A stretch of DNA of 64,000 nt from positions 1 to 64,000 of the forward strand of contig JAUMZQ010000010.1 of the NCBI GenBank assembly GCA_030528055.1, given 5' to 3'. The stretch comes from Streptococcus sp. (GTDB lineage Bacteria; Bacillota; Bacilli; Lactobacillales; Streptococcaceae). The position numbers and the translations under genes were made by a program. The notes beneath the pieces were generated by a model. It was given only the letters and a program-made list of their open reading frames with translations, ran no database searches and was not told where the DNA came from. Shown here one piece after another: positions 51,865-61,086 of the stretch (within the stretch, counting starts at the first letter, position 1; the number at the start of each line of letters is the position of its first letter).

Positions 51865-53568
51865 TTATTTCTTCCCTGTTTTTTCTGGTTTCCAAAAGTC
51901 TGTAACCGCTCCTTTGGATGCAGAAGAAACGATATGGGCATACTTACCAAGCACTCCACGAGAGTACAATGGTGGCAGAACTGTTTCTGATTGGCGACGT
52001 TTCAGTTCTTCTTCTGAAACATCCATGGTGATTTCTTTTGTATCTTGGTCAACCGTAACAGTATCACCCGTCCTTAGATAAGCGATTGGACCTCCATCTT
52101 GTGCTTCCGGTGCGATATGCCCTACAACAAGACCATAGGTTCCACCTGAAAAACGACCATCTGTTAAAAGTGCAACTTTATCCCCTTGACCTTTACCGAC
52201 AATGATAGAAGAAAGCGAGAGCATCTCTGGCATTCCAGGTCCACCTTTTGGTCCTACAAAACGAACCACTACCACATCACCATCAACAATTTCATCTGCT
52301 AACACTGCATCAATGGCTTCTTCTTCCGAGTCAAAGACTTTAGCAGGTCCAACATGGCGACGAACTTTTACACCTGATACTTTGGCAACGGCTCCATCTG
52401 GAGCTAGATTCCCATGAAGGATAATCAATGGTCCATCTGCACGTTTTGGACTTTCTAGTGGCATAATGACTTTTTGACCCGGAGTTAAGTCTGCAAAACT
52501 AGAAAGATTTTCAGCTACAGTTTTTCCTGTACAAGTGATACGATCCCCATGTAAGAAACCATTGGCTAGTAAATACTTCATGACAGCAGGCACTCCACCT
52601 ACGTTATAAAGATCTTGGAAAACGTATTGACCAGAAGGTTTCAAGTCTGCCAAGTGAGGTACTCGCTCTTGAATCTCATTGAAGTCATCCAATGTCAATT
52701 CTACATTAGCGGCATGGGCAATAGCTAGCAAGTGAAGAGTCGCATTGGTCGATCCACCTAGAGCCATGGTGACAGTAATAGCATCTTCAAATGCTTCTCT
52801 TGTTAAAATGTCAGAAGGTTTCAAACCTAACTCAAGCATATTAACAACCGCTGCTCCCGCCGCTTCGATATCTTCTGTTTTATCTTTCGATTCTGCAGGG
52901 TGAGAAGAAGACCCCGGAAGGCTCATCCCCAACACTTCAATAGCGGTCGCCATTGTGTTAGCCGTGTACATTCCGCCACATCCACCAGGTCCAGGACAAG
53001 CATTACACTCAATGCGTCGTACTTCCTCGGCTGTCAAGTCTCCATGGTTCCACTTTCCAATCCCTTCAAAAACAGAAACTAGATCAATATCTTTTCCATC
53101 AAGATTCCCCGGAGCAATCGTTCCACCATAAGCAAAAATAGCAGGAATATCCATATTGGCAATCGCAATCATGGAACCTGGCATGTTTTTATCGCAGCCC
53201 CCAATAGCAACAAAAGCATCCACATTGTGACCACTCATAGCTGCTTCAATTGAATCGGCAATAATATCACGAGAAGTTAGAGAAAAACGCATTCCCGGCG
53301 TTCCCATAGCAATTCCGTCTGCTACAGTAATGGTTCCGAACTGTACAGGCCAAGCACCTTGTTTCTTAATTCCTTCTTTGGCTAATTTTCCTAAATCATG
53401 TAAATGGATATTACAAGGTGTGTTTTCCGCCCAAGTCGAAATGACCCCAACGATGGAAGATTCAAAATCTTTATCTGTCATTCCCGTAGCACGTAACATG
53501 GCACGATTGGGTGATTTGACCATGCTATCGTAAATTTTACTCCTATGACGTCTTTCTAAGTCTGTCAT
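51865..53568 (-). CDS. ilvD: Dihydroxy-acid dehydratase
   Basis: A 567-residue IlvD/Edd-family Fe-S enzyme of isoleucine, valine and pantothenate synthesis. It converts dihydroxy-acids to 2-keto acids. Cluster cysteines are seen in [10 protein letters not shown] (about 122) and [17 protein letters not shown] (about 195), with the metal site in DGRFSGG near the C-terminal end. It is monocistronic. A perfect CodY box lies about 85 bp upstream. Confidence 0.95.
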   Translation of the reverse strand: MTDLERRHRSKIYDSMVKSPNRAMLRATGMTDKDFESSIVGVISTWAENTPCNIHLHDLGKLAKEGIKKQGAWPVQFGTITVADGIAMGTPGMRFSLTSRDIIADSIEAAMSGHNVDAFVAIGGCDKNMPGSMIAIANMDIPAIFAYGGTIAPGNLDGKDIDLVSVFEGIGKWNHGDLTAEEVRRIECNACPGPGGCGGMYTANTMATAIEVLGMSLPGSSSHPAESKDKTEDIEAAGAAVVNMLELGLKPSDILTREAFEDAITVTMALGGSTNATLHLLAIAHAANVELTLDDFNEIQERVPHLADLKPSGQYVFQDLYNVGGVPAVMKYLLANGFLHGDRITCTGKTVAENLSSFADLTPGQKVIMPLESPKRADGPLIILHGNLAPDGAVAKVSGVKVRRHVGPAKVFDSEEEAIDAVLADEIVDGDVVVVRFVGPKGGPGMPEMLSLSSIIVGKGQGDKVALLTDGRFSGGTYGLVVGHIAPEAQDGGPIAYLRTGDTVTVDQDTKEITMDVSEEELKRRQSETVLPPLYSRGVLGKYAHIVSSASKGAVTDFWKPEKTGKK

Positions 53569-53650
53569 TTATGTTCCTTCTTTCAAACATGTTTATCTTA
53601 TCTTTCCATTATAACACACTTTATAGTTGTTTTATAGGGGAAAATTTTTA

Positions 53651-53665
53651 AATTTTCAGAAAATT
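53651..53665. promoter_or_regulatory. CodY box upstream of ilvD
   Basis: AATTTTCAGAAAATT matches the CodY consensus AATTTTCWGAAAATT at all 15 positions. It lies between ilvD and the divergent lipoprotein gene and should place ilvD under branched-chain amino-acid control. The ilvD -10 TATAAT lies nearer the gene. Confidence 0.85.
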
Positions 53666-53776
53666 CTTCTTAATGAGCTATAATGTAAAAATTTATAGCA
53701 TTTTGTATCATCAATAGGAAAACCAATTCGAAAGTGGTATAATAAATGTAGAATAAAAAAATTAAAGGAGTATACC

Positions 53777-54574
53777 ATGAAAGCGAAAAAATTATCACTT
53801 GCGATAACCTTACTCTCTCTCATCTGTTTATCTGCTTGTTCAATGACCTCCACAAATAACAAATCGAACAACACTTCTACAACAAGTTCTTCAAAAAAAG
53901 CAAAGTCCTCTATAAAAACAGTGGAGGAGCTTCTAGATAAAGCAGATACTGCCAATGATAAAGTTTCTTCTGTACAGATAGACATGGAACTGACAACCTA
54001 TATTAATTCTAATAAAGCGACTAAGAATCAAAAGATGCATGGTCTTTGTTTCTACGATGGCTACGAATTAGCTAAAGGAAAAGTTTCACTTGAAGAAAAA
54101 CAAGATAATGAAATAACCTATGAAGGGATTTTGATGACCGGCGATAAAGATCACTCTGTTTATGGTGAAGATGGGGAAAATGGAAAGTGGATTCAAACGG
54201 GTTCAGGAGGGGAGTACTATATTGAGCCAGATTATTTCAAATTGCTAAATGCCATACAAGAAATGTCAGATGATTTAAAATTAACCGAAGAAGGAGATGA
54301 CTATGTTCTCACCCTAAAAAATCAAGATATAGATGTAATGGGATTAATTGGTGAACAATACAATCTATCCTTAACTGGTATCACTCAAGATCAGTTAAAG
54401 AAGAAATTTGAAATTCATTTTGATAAAGAAAATTACTTTTTAAAAGATTTTTCATTTTCACTAAAACATCAAAGCACTAAAGGAAAACTTAACATAGAAG
54501 TTGATACCAAATATTCTAAATGGAACAAATTGGATGAAAAAGAAGTGGACAGCGCCTTAACAGAGGCGGGTTAA
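53777..54574 (+). CDS. DUF6612-like lipoprotein
   Basis: A 265-residue lipoprotein with lipobox CLSACS and a Ser/Thr/Asn linker. A beta-rich domain follows that opens with a helix VEELLDKADTANDKVSSVQIDMEL, resembling the LolA/LppX-like fold of DUF6612 proteins. Such proteins may carry lipids at the cell surface (inference). AAAGGAG precedes the ATG. It is divergent from ilvD. Confidence 0.75.
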   Translation: MKAKKLSLAITLLSLICLSACSMTSTNNKSNNTSTTSSSKKAKSSIKTVEELLDKADTANDKVSSVQIDMELTTYINSNKATKNQKMHGLCFYDGYELAKGKVSLEEKQDNEITYEGILMTGDKDHSVYGEDGENGKWIQTGSGGEYYIEPDYFKLLNAIQEMSDDLKLTEEGDDYVLTLKNQDIDVMGLIGEQYNLSLTGITQDQLKKKFEIHFDKENYFLKDFSFSLKHQSTKGKLNIEVDTKYSKWNKLDEKEVDSALTEAG

Positions 54575-54622
54575 TGGTTCTTATTACTTTGCTTAAAAAA
54601 TCGTTCATTCCAATTTTAATGA

Positions 54623-54661
54623 CAAAAACGATTAGGTTTTTTGAACTCTAGTCGTTTTTAT
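54623..54661 (+). terminator. Terminator of the lipoprotein gene
   Basis: AAAAACGATTAG-loop-CTAGTCGTTTTT followed by T residues. Confidence 0.8.
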
Positions 54662-54821
54662 TATTTTATTTATAATCATAATGAACAATTAGTGAATAAA
54701 ATTTGTCAAGTAACTTTACTTTACAGAAATCTTTTGATATACTACTAGAGTTGATGAAAATCAAACAGAAATGAATATAAGTTGAGTCCAATGCTCAGTA
54801 ACCTAATGGAGGAAAGAAAAA

Positions 54822-55004
54822 ATGGCAGTACCTGCACGTCGCACCTCAAAAGCGAAGAAAAACAAACGTCGTACTCACTACAAAGTAACAGCTCCAACTG
54901 TAACTTTTGATGAAACTACTGGAGATTACTCACGCTCTCACCGTGTATCACTAAAAGGATACTACAAGGGACGTAAAATCGCCAAAGCTGCAGCAGCAGA
55001 ATAG
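54822..55004 (+). CDS. rpmF: 50S ribosomal protein L32
   Basis: A 60-residue basic protein with the L32 start [19 protein letters not shown]. It lacks the zinc-binding cysteines, so it is the zinc-independent form. GGAGGAAAG precedes the ATG. It is cotranscribed with rpmG, 15 bp away. Confidence 0.95.
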   Translation: MAVPARRTSKAKKNKRRTHYKVTAPTVTFDETTGDYSRSHRVSLKGYYKGRKIAKAAAAE

Positions 55005-55019
55005 TAGAAGGGAGATACC

Positions 55020-55169
55020 ATGCGCGTAAATATTACACTTGAACACAAAGAATCTGGTGAACGCTTGTACCTTACTTCAAAAAACAAACGCAACACTCCA
55101 GACCGTATCCAATTGAAAAAATATTCACCAAAATTACGTAAACACGTTATTTTTACTGAAGTGAAATAA
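55020..55169 (+). CDS. rpmG: 50S ribosomal protein L33
   Basis: A 49-residue protein: [20 protein letters not shown] at the start and [10 protein letters not shown] at the end. No cysteines, so this is the zinc-independent type. AGGGAGA precedes the ATG. Confidence 0.95.
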   Translation: MRVNITLEHKESGERLYLTSKNKRNTPDRIQLKKYSPKLRKHVIFTEVK

Positions 55170-55176
55170 TTTATAT

Positions 55177-55214
55177 TAGAAAAGCCTATGAAATTAATAT
55201 CTCTAGGCTTTTTA
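55177..55214 (+). terminator. rpmFG terminator
   Basis: AAAAGCCTA-loop-TAGGCTTTTT follows the rpmG stop by about 10 bp. Confidence 0.85.
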
Positions 55215-55265
55215 TGTTTTATAAGTCGTATTTTGTATGAACAGGATACAGAAATTTCTCTTTTT

Positions 55266-55529
55266 CTATAAATCTTTCAACCGAGACCACTCTTCTTCGG
55301 TCATACGTTTGCGATTAAAGTATTTTTTTTCAATCAAGCAGAGTGCAGAAGTGAATACGACAAATATAATTGGATAGGCAACTAAATGTAATCCATAAAA
55401 CAAACCGACTGGTAAACCAATTAAAAAGGTTATCAAAATTGGAATATAGAATTTAACACTTGTATAGCGTATCACATACCATTCTAGTAAAAACAGGGAT
55501 AAGGATAGGAGTAAAACAATCATTTTCAT
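55266..55529 (-). CDS. Small membrane protein with DUF2089 partner
   Basis: An 87-residue protein with about three hydrophobic segments and a charged tail (NRKRMTEEEWSRLKDL). The start chosen is the ATG at 55529 after AGAGGT; it lies 5 bp past the end of the regulator gene. Together they form a regulator/membrane-protein pair, a common arrangement for small stress or antimicrobial-response operons. The family was not recognised. Confidence 0.6.
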   Translation of the reverse strand: MKMIVLLLSLSLFLLEWYVIRYTSVKFYIPILITFLIGLPVGLFYGLHLVAYPIIFVVFTSALCLIEKKYFNRKRMTEEEWSRLKDL

Positions 55530-55533
55530 GGTA

Positions 55534-55824
55534 CTACCTCTTTTCTTCTTTATAAGTATTAATAAGCGTTTTCGCAACTTCATAACTCATTTCGTCATCT
55601 AAGGCTAGTCGCTTAATCAGGTTAATAAACTTATCACTTTCTTTCGGGTTACTAACAACCTTCTGGATTAGTTTATCAAGACGTGAACGAATAGTGGGAT
55701 AGGAAATATTATAGTATTTTGCCATATCTTTTAACGACCCTGAATTCAGAATAAACTGCCTAATAAATTCAAAGTCTTCTTGACTTAATAAAGTCACCCA
55801 TTGTGGCAAATTGTCTTCGTTCAT
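55534..55824 (-). CDS. DUF2089-type helix-turn-helix regulator
   Basis: A 96-residue DNA-binding protein with the DUF2089 arrangement: DFEFIRQFILNSGSLKDMAK, then the recognition region YYNISYPTIRSRLDKLI. Such proteins usually repress the membrane-protein gene that follows them. The start is the ATG at 55824, after AAGGTG. A 17-bp perfect inverted repeat lies about 30 bp upstream. Confidence 0.8.
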   Translation of the reverse strand: MNEDNLPQWVTLLSQEDFEFIRQFILNSGSLKDMAKYYNISYPTIRSRLDKLIQKVVSNPKESDKFINLIKRLALDDEMSYEVAKTLINTYKEEKR

Positions 55825-55853
55825 CGCTATCACCTTCTCTCAATTATCATTAT

Positions 55854-55897
55854 AAACCTAAATAATATTAAAGTCAATATTAATATTATTTAGGTTT
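55854..55897. promoter_or_regulatory. Long inverted repeat upstream of the DUF2089 regulator
   Basis: A perfect 17-bp repeat, AAACCTAAATAATATTA (55854-55870) and its complement (55881-55897), with a 10-bp spacer. It overlaps the probable promoter region and is the likely operator of the adjacent regulator. Confidence 0.65.
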
Positions 55898-55909
55898 GCT
55901 AAATTTATG

Positions 55910-56275
55910 AGTGAGTAATTATAGATTAAGCAAGACAGGAAAACTTAAGGAAGTTTTCGCTTATAATGCTCAGGTGGCTTGTGATAAACATGGTTGAGCA
56001 CTAGCTTTTCTGAGAATATTTATGATAGTCAAGCTTCACCAGATGTCTTTGCTTTGCTAATTTAGAACGATTTAACCCTAAATATCTTGTCGTCGACTCT
56101 GGCTACGAGGAACCAAGTATTGCTAAGTTTTTACTAGAGAAAGAGAAAAGTCCAAAATGAAGGATGAGGTTGTGCTTACTTGGGCGTGTCTAAATCTCAA
56201 AAAGACTGGATAACATCTTTATTTGTCACTTTTATCTTGTTCCAAATAAAAAACAAACCTCAAATCAAAAGTTTG
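55910..56275 (+). pseudogene. IS1182-like transposase remnant
   Basis: Broken pieces of a transposase are readable in shifting frames: KLKEVFAYNAQVACDKHG, then YLVVDSGYEEPSIAKFLLEK, then KTG...HLYLSLLSC-like end. These resemble the catalytic and C-terminal parts of IS1182-type transposases. At least two frameshifts and several stops are present, and no terminal repeats were found. It marks an old insertion next to the HigBA locus. Confidence 0.65.
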
Positions 56276-56334
56276 TTTTCGAACTGAGATCTAATACAAA
56301 TACTATATCTTTTATACCAAAGTCATCTATTGTA

Positions 56335-56371
56335 TTTTTGAACAATATATGCTATCATATAACTATAATGG
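56335..56371 (+). promoter_or_regulatory. Promoter of higBA, possibly leaderless
   Basis: TTGTAT, a 17-bp spacer and the extended -10 TGCTATCAT place the transcription start within a few bases of the higB ATG at 56368. No ribosome site precedes it. Confidence 0.45.
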
Positions 56372-56733
56372 AACAACCAAAATTTGAATTTTATACACGT
56401 CTAAACGGACATACTGAATTTATTGAGTTTTTACAAACTTTGCCACAAAAAGACAAGCAAAAATTACTTGCAACCATTAGTGTCATTCAGGAGCAAGGAT
56501 TGTTGGTCGCTCAACGTATGAAATGGGTTAAGAAACTTGACAATGATATTTTTGAAATCCGCTCAAAAGTATCTTCCAATATTCAACGTGCTCTCTATTT
56601 TCATGTAGTAGATAATCGCTATGTTATAACACATGGTTTCACAAAGAAAACACAAACAACACCAGCTAGCGAAATTCGACATGCTAAAGAATTAAAGAAA
56701 GAATTTGAGGAAAATAATCATGGTAACCATTAA
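56368..56733 (+). CDS. higB: HigB/RelE-family toxin
   Basis: A 121-residue RelE/ParE-superfamily toxin of the phage Gp49-like type. It has the body FIEFLQTLPQKDKQKLL, LVAQRMKWVKKLDNDIFEIRSK and a basic C-terminal HGFTKKTQTTPASEI segment. Such toxins are ribosome-dependent mRNA endonucleases. The ATG at 56368 matches family starts; it lacks a ribosome site. It overlaps the antitoxin gene by 14 bp, toxin first, as in higBA. Confidence 0.85.
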   Translation: MEQPKFEFYTRLNGHTEFIEFLQTLPQKDKQKLLATISVIQEQGLLVAQRMKWVKKLDNDIFEIRSKVSSNIQRALYFHVVDNRYVITHGFTKKTQTTPASEIRHAKELKKEFEENNHGNH

Positions 56734-56995
56734 ATTTGACGACTTTTTACAAGATGAACTAAAAAATGATGACTTTAAGGCTGGTTATTTAGGAGAAAAA
56801 GCTATTCTAGAAAGTGCGATTGCAGTTTCTAACGCTAGACAAAAGGCTGGATTATCCCAACGAGAACTTGCTATCTTGTCACATGTCCCCCAATCAACTA
56901 TTGCACGAATTGAACGTGGTAACAATACTAGCATTGAAACCATGAGTAAAATTGCTTTCGCACTTAATCAAAAACTTACCATTAATATTGGTTGA
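56720..56995 (+). CDS. higA: HigA/XRE-family antitoxin
   Basis: A 91-residue antitoxin with an N-terminal helical segment and an XRE domain (QRELAILSHVPQSTIARIER). It neutralises the HigB toxin and autorepresses the operon. The start at 56720 follows GAGGAAA, inside the toxin gene. The toxin's lack of a leader and the antitoxin's good site favour antitoxin excess. Confidence 0.85.
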   Translation: MVTIKFDDFLQDELKNDDFKAGYLGEKAILESAIAVSNARQKAGLSQRELAILSHVPQSTIARIERGNNTSIETMSKIAFALNQKLTINIG

Positions 56996-57564
56996 CTCCA
57001 ATGCTAATGGTTTTTTATTTTTACATAGTTAATCATCTAACTAGAGCAGATAATTTTTCTATGATTTCTAAAAAAAGTTGAGTTCCCATTGAAAACCTGG
57101 TTTCTCTTCCAAATTAGATACTGTTCTGATACTAAATTTATCGTTAAATGTCTGAAAATAAAAATTTTACTAACTAATTTATCAAAAATAATTATATTAG
57201 ACTAAGAAAGAACTTACTCAAAACTTAAATAATAATAGGTAAGTTATAAAAAGGGAAAAATACTTTTCCTAAATTGGTGAAACAAGCCCGTTAACATAAT
57301 AAAGTAAATTCATTATTTGAAATTTTTACCTATTGTTGAATCTACTTAATTCTAAAATTTCCAATCTTTGAGCTCAGTTTCAATAACATCAAGATAAAGT
57401 CCTTTAATCAGATTATCATTTTCATATCCATACTTGATCTCTAAATTATTAAACTCTATCTAGCTTAAATAGAACCTACAATCCTTCCGATACACAATCA
57501 CAAATCAAAAACTAGCATCAAAAAACTGATATTTTTTTAAAAACAGGGGAAGATTTTTGGTGTG
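56996..57564. other. Gap downstream of higBA
   Basis: About 570 bp of AT-rich sequence with no gene seen on either strand. It ends at the stop of the read-through frame of the LysR gene. Confidence 0.5.
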
Positions 57565-57750
57565 TCACCAATCATAAATTTCTTTTTCCAAAACAATTTC
57601 ATAAATATTATAAAGTTGTTGATGAAAATTAGCCAAACAAAGTAATGATCTATTGAAATCCATGAACAGTTCAAAGGAATCTAAAATTTTAGATTCTTTT
57701 TTTGATAACAGTTTTTGAGTGCTTAGTTTATCTTGTATTTCTATACCTAC
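57565..57750 (-). pseudogene. Read-through C-terminal segment of the LysR gene
   Basis: Sixty-one sense codons in frame with the LysR ORF after its TAG: VGIEIQDKLSTQKLLSKKES and, further on, LFMDFNRSLLCLANFHQQ up to EKEIYDW then TGA. Codon content looks coding, and no start codon or ribosome site suits an independent gene. Confidence 0.55.
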
Positions 57751-58494
57751 CTAAAGATTGCAATTCTTCTCATAATGATAATATGGAATTAATATTTTTT
57801 CTTGATTGTATTGTTTTAAACTAGATCGTTTTTTCATCCATTCGGGTAGAAGTGCTATCCCTTTTCCATCTTCAACTAAGCTAATGATATTTTCAAAAGA
57901 ATCAATTTCAATAGCTCCTTGGATATTTGGGAAATCGATTAAAGTTTGATTCCGTAGCGGACAAGCTTTATCTTTGTTAACCAATACTGGAAGGTTTTCA
58001 AATTCAGCAATTGTTTTGGAACAAAAATATATGACTTCTAGATTTTCCGATGACATATTATAATTTTTTAGATTCTCAATCTTTTTAAAACAAAAAATCT
58101 CATCAAAATCACCTTCACGAGCTAAAATTGGAATATCTGAGGTTTTTTGTATAGTAATCTCACTAGTTAAAAAATCAATTTTATTGGAATTATTAATATC
58201 ATTATTTAACAATAATTCTGATATCAATATGGATGTCTTTGATAATGAGATACTCTTTTTTAGTTTTTCCAAATTACTAGAAGTTTCTTTACAAAATTTA
58301 TAAAATTGCTTTCCACTATCTGTTGGGATCAATCCACTATAATTTCTGATAAATAATTTTTTATTCAATTCATCTTCCATTACTTTTAACCTAGAACTAA
58401 GGTTAGATTGTGCGTATTGTAAAATTTTTGCACTCTTATTCAAAGATTTAGTTTCATAAATAACCATAAAAATGTTTATATCGTTAAAATTCAT
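57751..58494 (-). CDS. LysR-family regulator, probably truncated by an in-frame TAG
   Basis: A 247-residue protein with the LysR helix-turn-helix (residues 1-60: NDINIFMVIYETKSLNKSAK, then QSNLSSRLKVMEDELNKKLF) and most of the effector domain. It ends at TAG (57753-57751). The same frame then stays open for 61 more codons to TGA at 57565, and that tail reads like coding sequence; the combined length of about 309 is normal for LysR proteins, which average around 300. Thus the TAG is probably a recent nonsense mutation or a sequencing error. It is divergent from the DUF4865 gene, its likely target. Confidence 0.8.
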   Translation of the reverse strand: MNFNDINIFMVIYETKSLNKSAKILQYAQSNLSSRLKVMEDELNKKLFIRNYSGLIPTDSGKQFYKFCKETSSNLEKLKKSISLSKTSILISELLLNNDINNSNKIDFLTSEITIQKTSDIPILAREGDFDEIFCFKKIENLKNYNMSSENLEVIYFCSKTIAEFENLPVLVNKDKACPLRNQTLIDFPNIQGAIEIDSFENIISLVEDGKGIALLPEWMKKRSSLKQYNQEKILIPYYHYEKNCNL

Positions 58495-58601
58495 ATCATA
58501 GCCCTATCACTTTTTATGATAAGTATATCATATTTTAGTACTATTCAATATGAAATAAATCTTATACTATGATATTAGTAAATTAGAAAAGAGGTATCGC
58601 T

Positions 58602-59120
58602 ATGCAAGCTATGCAGTATAATATTAAATTACCAACAGATTATGATATGAATATCATCAGAGAACGAGTTAAAAAAACTGGCGGTTTGATGGATGGATTT
58701 GAGGATTTGTTTTTCAAAGCCTATCTAATCTCTGAAAGATCTAACAAACAACTATATAATAGTTATTGTCCTTTATATGTGTGGAAAAATACTAGTGGAA
58801 TGACTAAATTTATTTTTGATGGCTATTTTGATAATATCTTAAATTCCTTTGGGTGGCAAAACATCGAGATAGGAGTTACTTCATCTGTAGAACTATCTGA
58901 TAATTTTGATACTAGTAAATTCGTCACATTAGAAGTTTTGGATATAGAACCATCAAGAAGTTTAAAAGAATTTACAATTCACGAAGCGTTACAAGATGGT
59001 GAAAACGGAAAAGTAGTGATCTATAATCCTGACAAATGGAAAAAAAATATTTTTACATTTTATTCCAATAAGCCCGATAACCAGCTAGCAACTTTTGAAA
59101 TTTTACATATCTCAAAATAG
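58602..59120 (+). CDS. DUF4865 family protein
   Basis: A 172-residue soluble protein. The start MQAMQYNIKLPTDYDMNIIR and the following FKAYLI segment match DUF4865 proteins, which are found beside LysR regulators as here. The fold resembles an antibiotic-monooxygenase-like or EthD-type barrel (inference); the function is unknown. AGAGGT precedes the ATG. Expression is probably controlled by the divergent LysR protein. Confidence 0.75.
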   Translation: MQAMQYNIKLPTDYDMNIIRERVKKTGGLMDGFEDLFFKAYLISERSNKQLYNSYCPLYVWKNTSGMTKFIFDGYFDNILNSFGWQNIEIGVTSSVELSDNFDTSKFVTLEVLDIEPSRSLKEFTIHEALQDGENGKVVIYNPDKWKKNIFTFYSNKPDNQLATFEILHISK

Positions 59121-59438
59121 CTACTTTAGAAGTATCGCTTATAGTTTACCTAAATACTTACAAAAATGAGATAAGGAAAACCTATGAAACAAATATTTCA
59201 CAGGTTTTTTAATTTCTCAAAACAGGATATAAATTAACGGATTTATCAAATGTATTCGTTAAACGATTTTCTGCCTTTCAATCGTATATCATACAACTAT
59301 TCGAGGTTAAGTAATTCTTTACTAAAATCAGAATTAGTTTCAAAAGAATCAACTAAACTAAAACAGTCTCCAATTTTTAATCTAAGAAAATCAAACCTTT
59401 CTAAAATTCCATTATCACTTAGTATATCTTTTGTTATT
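59121..59438. other. Gap with terminator and a coding-like remnant
   Basis: A hairpin AAAACCTATGAAA...TTTCACAGGTTTT (59177-59210) ends the DUF4865 gene. On the minus strand an open stretch (DNGILERFDFLRLKIGDCFSL and nearby) runs past the MFS gene's end in another frame. It looks like part of a lost gene, but I cannot name it. Confidence 0.45.
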
Positions 59439-60611
59439 TTATACTCCTTCTTTGATAATATTTTGTGAAATAAGGATTGCAATAGCTGTTGATGCAACTG
59501 CATTAATGCAAATAGCAGTAAATGATAGATTTTCTAATAATACGCCACCTAAAGCTGACCCCAGAGTTAATCCTAAGTATAGAAATGAATTGTTTAATGA
59601 TGTCATAGTTGCTCTACTTGCTGGAAGAACCGTCGCATTAAATGTTATTAATTGTGGTACTCCAACACCTTGAGCAAAGGCTGATACAGATAAAGCAACA
59701 ATAAAAAGAATTAAGCCACTACCCTTGACACCTAAAGCAAAATAAGCAAGGCAAACAATAATTCCAGAGAAAAGAATAACCTTTTTCATTCCAAAGTTAC
59801 TACCAATCCAACCACCACTAAAACTGCTAATAAAATTACTGAGACCATAAACCATAAAAACTAATCCAGTATCCCTTACTGATAAATGAAAATTTTGACC
59901 GATATAAGTTCCTAAATAGGTATAAATAGCATAGAAACCATACATCCAAAATAGTATTGTTAGTAACCCTAAAAAAGCTCTCGGATTTTTGATGACGTTA
60001 ACATAATGGCTTAAAGGATTAGTTGTAACAACATTTTGATTTTTCACATCTTTTTCAACAGATAAAATAATTAAAAACCATGAAATTACGGCAAAAATTG
60101 ATGATCCAAAGAAAGTCCAATTCCAGTTCCATAAATTTGTAATAAAAGAACCTATTGGAACACCAACTGCAATTGAAAGAGACAAGGCTGACATCACTAT
60201 TCCCATGATTTTACCAATATCTTCTTTATTAAAATTATTCCCAATATAAGCAAACACATTGGGGGTAAACATAGCAGCTCCAAGTCCAGCCAATGCCCTA
60301 AAAATATAAAAAGAAGTTAAATTAGTAGCAGTTCCACAAAGGAAAGTTGCAATTGTAAACAAAAGGAGTCCTGTCACAATCATCATCTTTCGGGGTAATA
60401 TTTCTGAAAAAGGGGCAATAATAGGGGCACCAACAGCATAAAAGATAGCATACACAGTGACTCCAAGACCAACATTAACCACCTTAGTAGAAAAAGCAGT
60501 CGCAATTGTAGGCAGAAGGGAAGAAATAATAAATGAGTCTAGCCCTACAATGAATACTGCAATAAAAAAACCAACAACTGTCAATTTTTTTGACAATTTA
60601 AAATTAGACAT
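59439..60611 (-). CDS. MFS drug-efflux-type transporter
   Basis: A 390-residue major facilitator with 12 predicted membrane segments. It has the motif A region between helices 2 and 3 (APFSEILPRKMMIVTG) and the motif C-like VGVPIGSF in helix 5, as in DHA1 drug/proton antiporters. It expels small molecules, substrate unknown. Its promoter region carries two copies of an operator also found before the adjacent ArsR-type gene, so that regulator probably represses it. Confidence 0.85.
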   Translation of the reverse strand: MSNFKLSKKLTVVGFFIAVFIVGLDSFIISSLLPTIATAFSTKVVNVGLGVTVYAIFYAVGAPIIAPFSEILPRKMMIVTGLLLFTIATFLCGTATNLTSFYIFRALAGLGAAMFTPNVFAYIGNNFNKEDIGKIMGIVMSALSLSIAVGVPIGSFITNLWNWNWTFFGSSIFAVISWFLIILSVEKDVKNQNVVTTNPLSHYVNVIKNPRAFLGLLTILFWMYGFYAIYTYLGTYIGQNFHLSVRDTGLVFMVYGLSNFISSFSGGWIGSNFGMKKVILFSGIIVCLAYFALGVKGSGLILFIVALSVSAFAQGVGVPQLITFNATVLPASRATMTSLNNSFLYLGLTLGSALGGVLLENLSFTAICINAVASTAIAILISQNIIKEGV

Positions 60612-60638
60612 TACTTTTACCTCACAATATATAATAAT

Positions 60639-60678
60639 ATATTTCGATATTTTTATATTAAAAGAAATATCGAAATAT
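60639..60678. promoter_or_regulatory. Paired operators at the MFS promoter
   Basis: ATATTTCGATATTT (60639-60652) and AAATATCGAAATAT (60665-60678) form a perfect 14-bp inverted repeat with 12 bp between. The same core recurs upstream of the ArsR-type gene at 61087. Confidence 0.75.
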
Positions 60679-60726
60679 CTTTGTTGAATTTTAGCATTAA
60701 AATCATGCTTTTAATGCTTTTTATCA

Positions 60727-61011
60727 CTATTCTTTTACAAGAGTCTCCAAAAAACCAGGTAGATACTTTTCAAAAGTTTCTTTTCTTAGAGTGATATATC
60801 TATTTTGTCCTTCTCGCCTCGTGTATGTTAATCCAGCTTCTCTTAATGTTTTTAAGTGATATGAAATAGTTGAGTTCCCAATTTCCATGCCTTCACTTAT
60901 CTGTCCGCAACCCATTTCTTCGTTTTTCAAGTACAATGTACGAATAATTTCTAATCGTACTTGGTCTGCTAGAGCTTTTAAAATTTTTACCCTTATTTCA
61001 TCGTCAAACAT
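60727..61011 (-). CDS. ArsR-family regulator
   Basis: A 94-residue winged-helix protein: EIRVKILKALADQVRLEIIR, then a recognition helix in EGMEIGNSTISYHLKTLREAG. The sensing cysteines of metal-type ArsR proteins are absent apart from one Cys at about residue 33, so the inducer may be organic. The start is the ATG at 61011 after GAGGTG. It shares operators with the adjacent MFS gene. Confidence 0.85.
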   Translation of the reverse strand: MFDDEIRVKILKALADQVRLEIIRTLYLKNEEMGCGQISEGMEIGNSTISYHLKTLREAGLTYTRREGQNRYITLRKETFEKYLPGFLETLVKE

Positions 61012-61086
61012 AATACACCTCACTTTCTTAGACTAGATTATATCACTATTGAATAAATTTTACCAGAATTATTTTGATTTTTATTG

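Noticed and set aside
58505..58530. TTTATGATAAG near the LysR start, similar to the island box
   Set aside because: It lies within about 20 bp of the start codon, not 31-32 nt upstream of a -10, and is 30 kb away from the island; treated as chance in AT-rich DNA.
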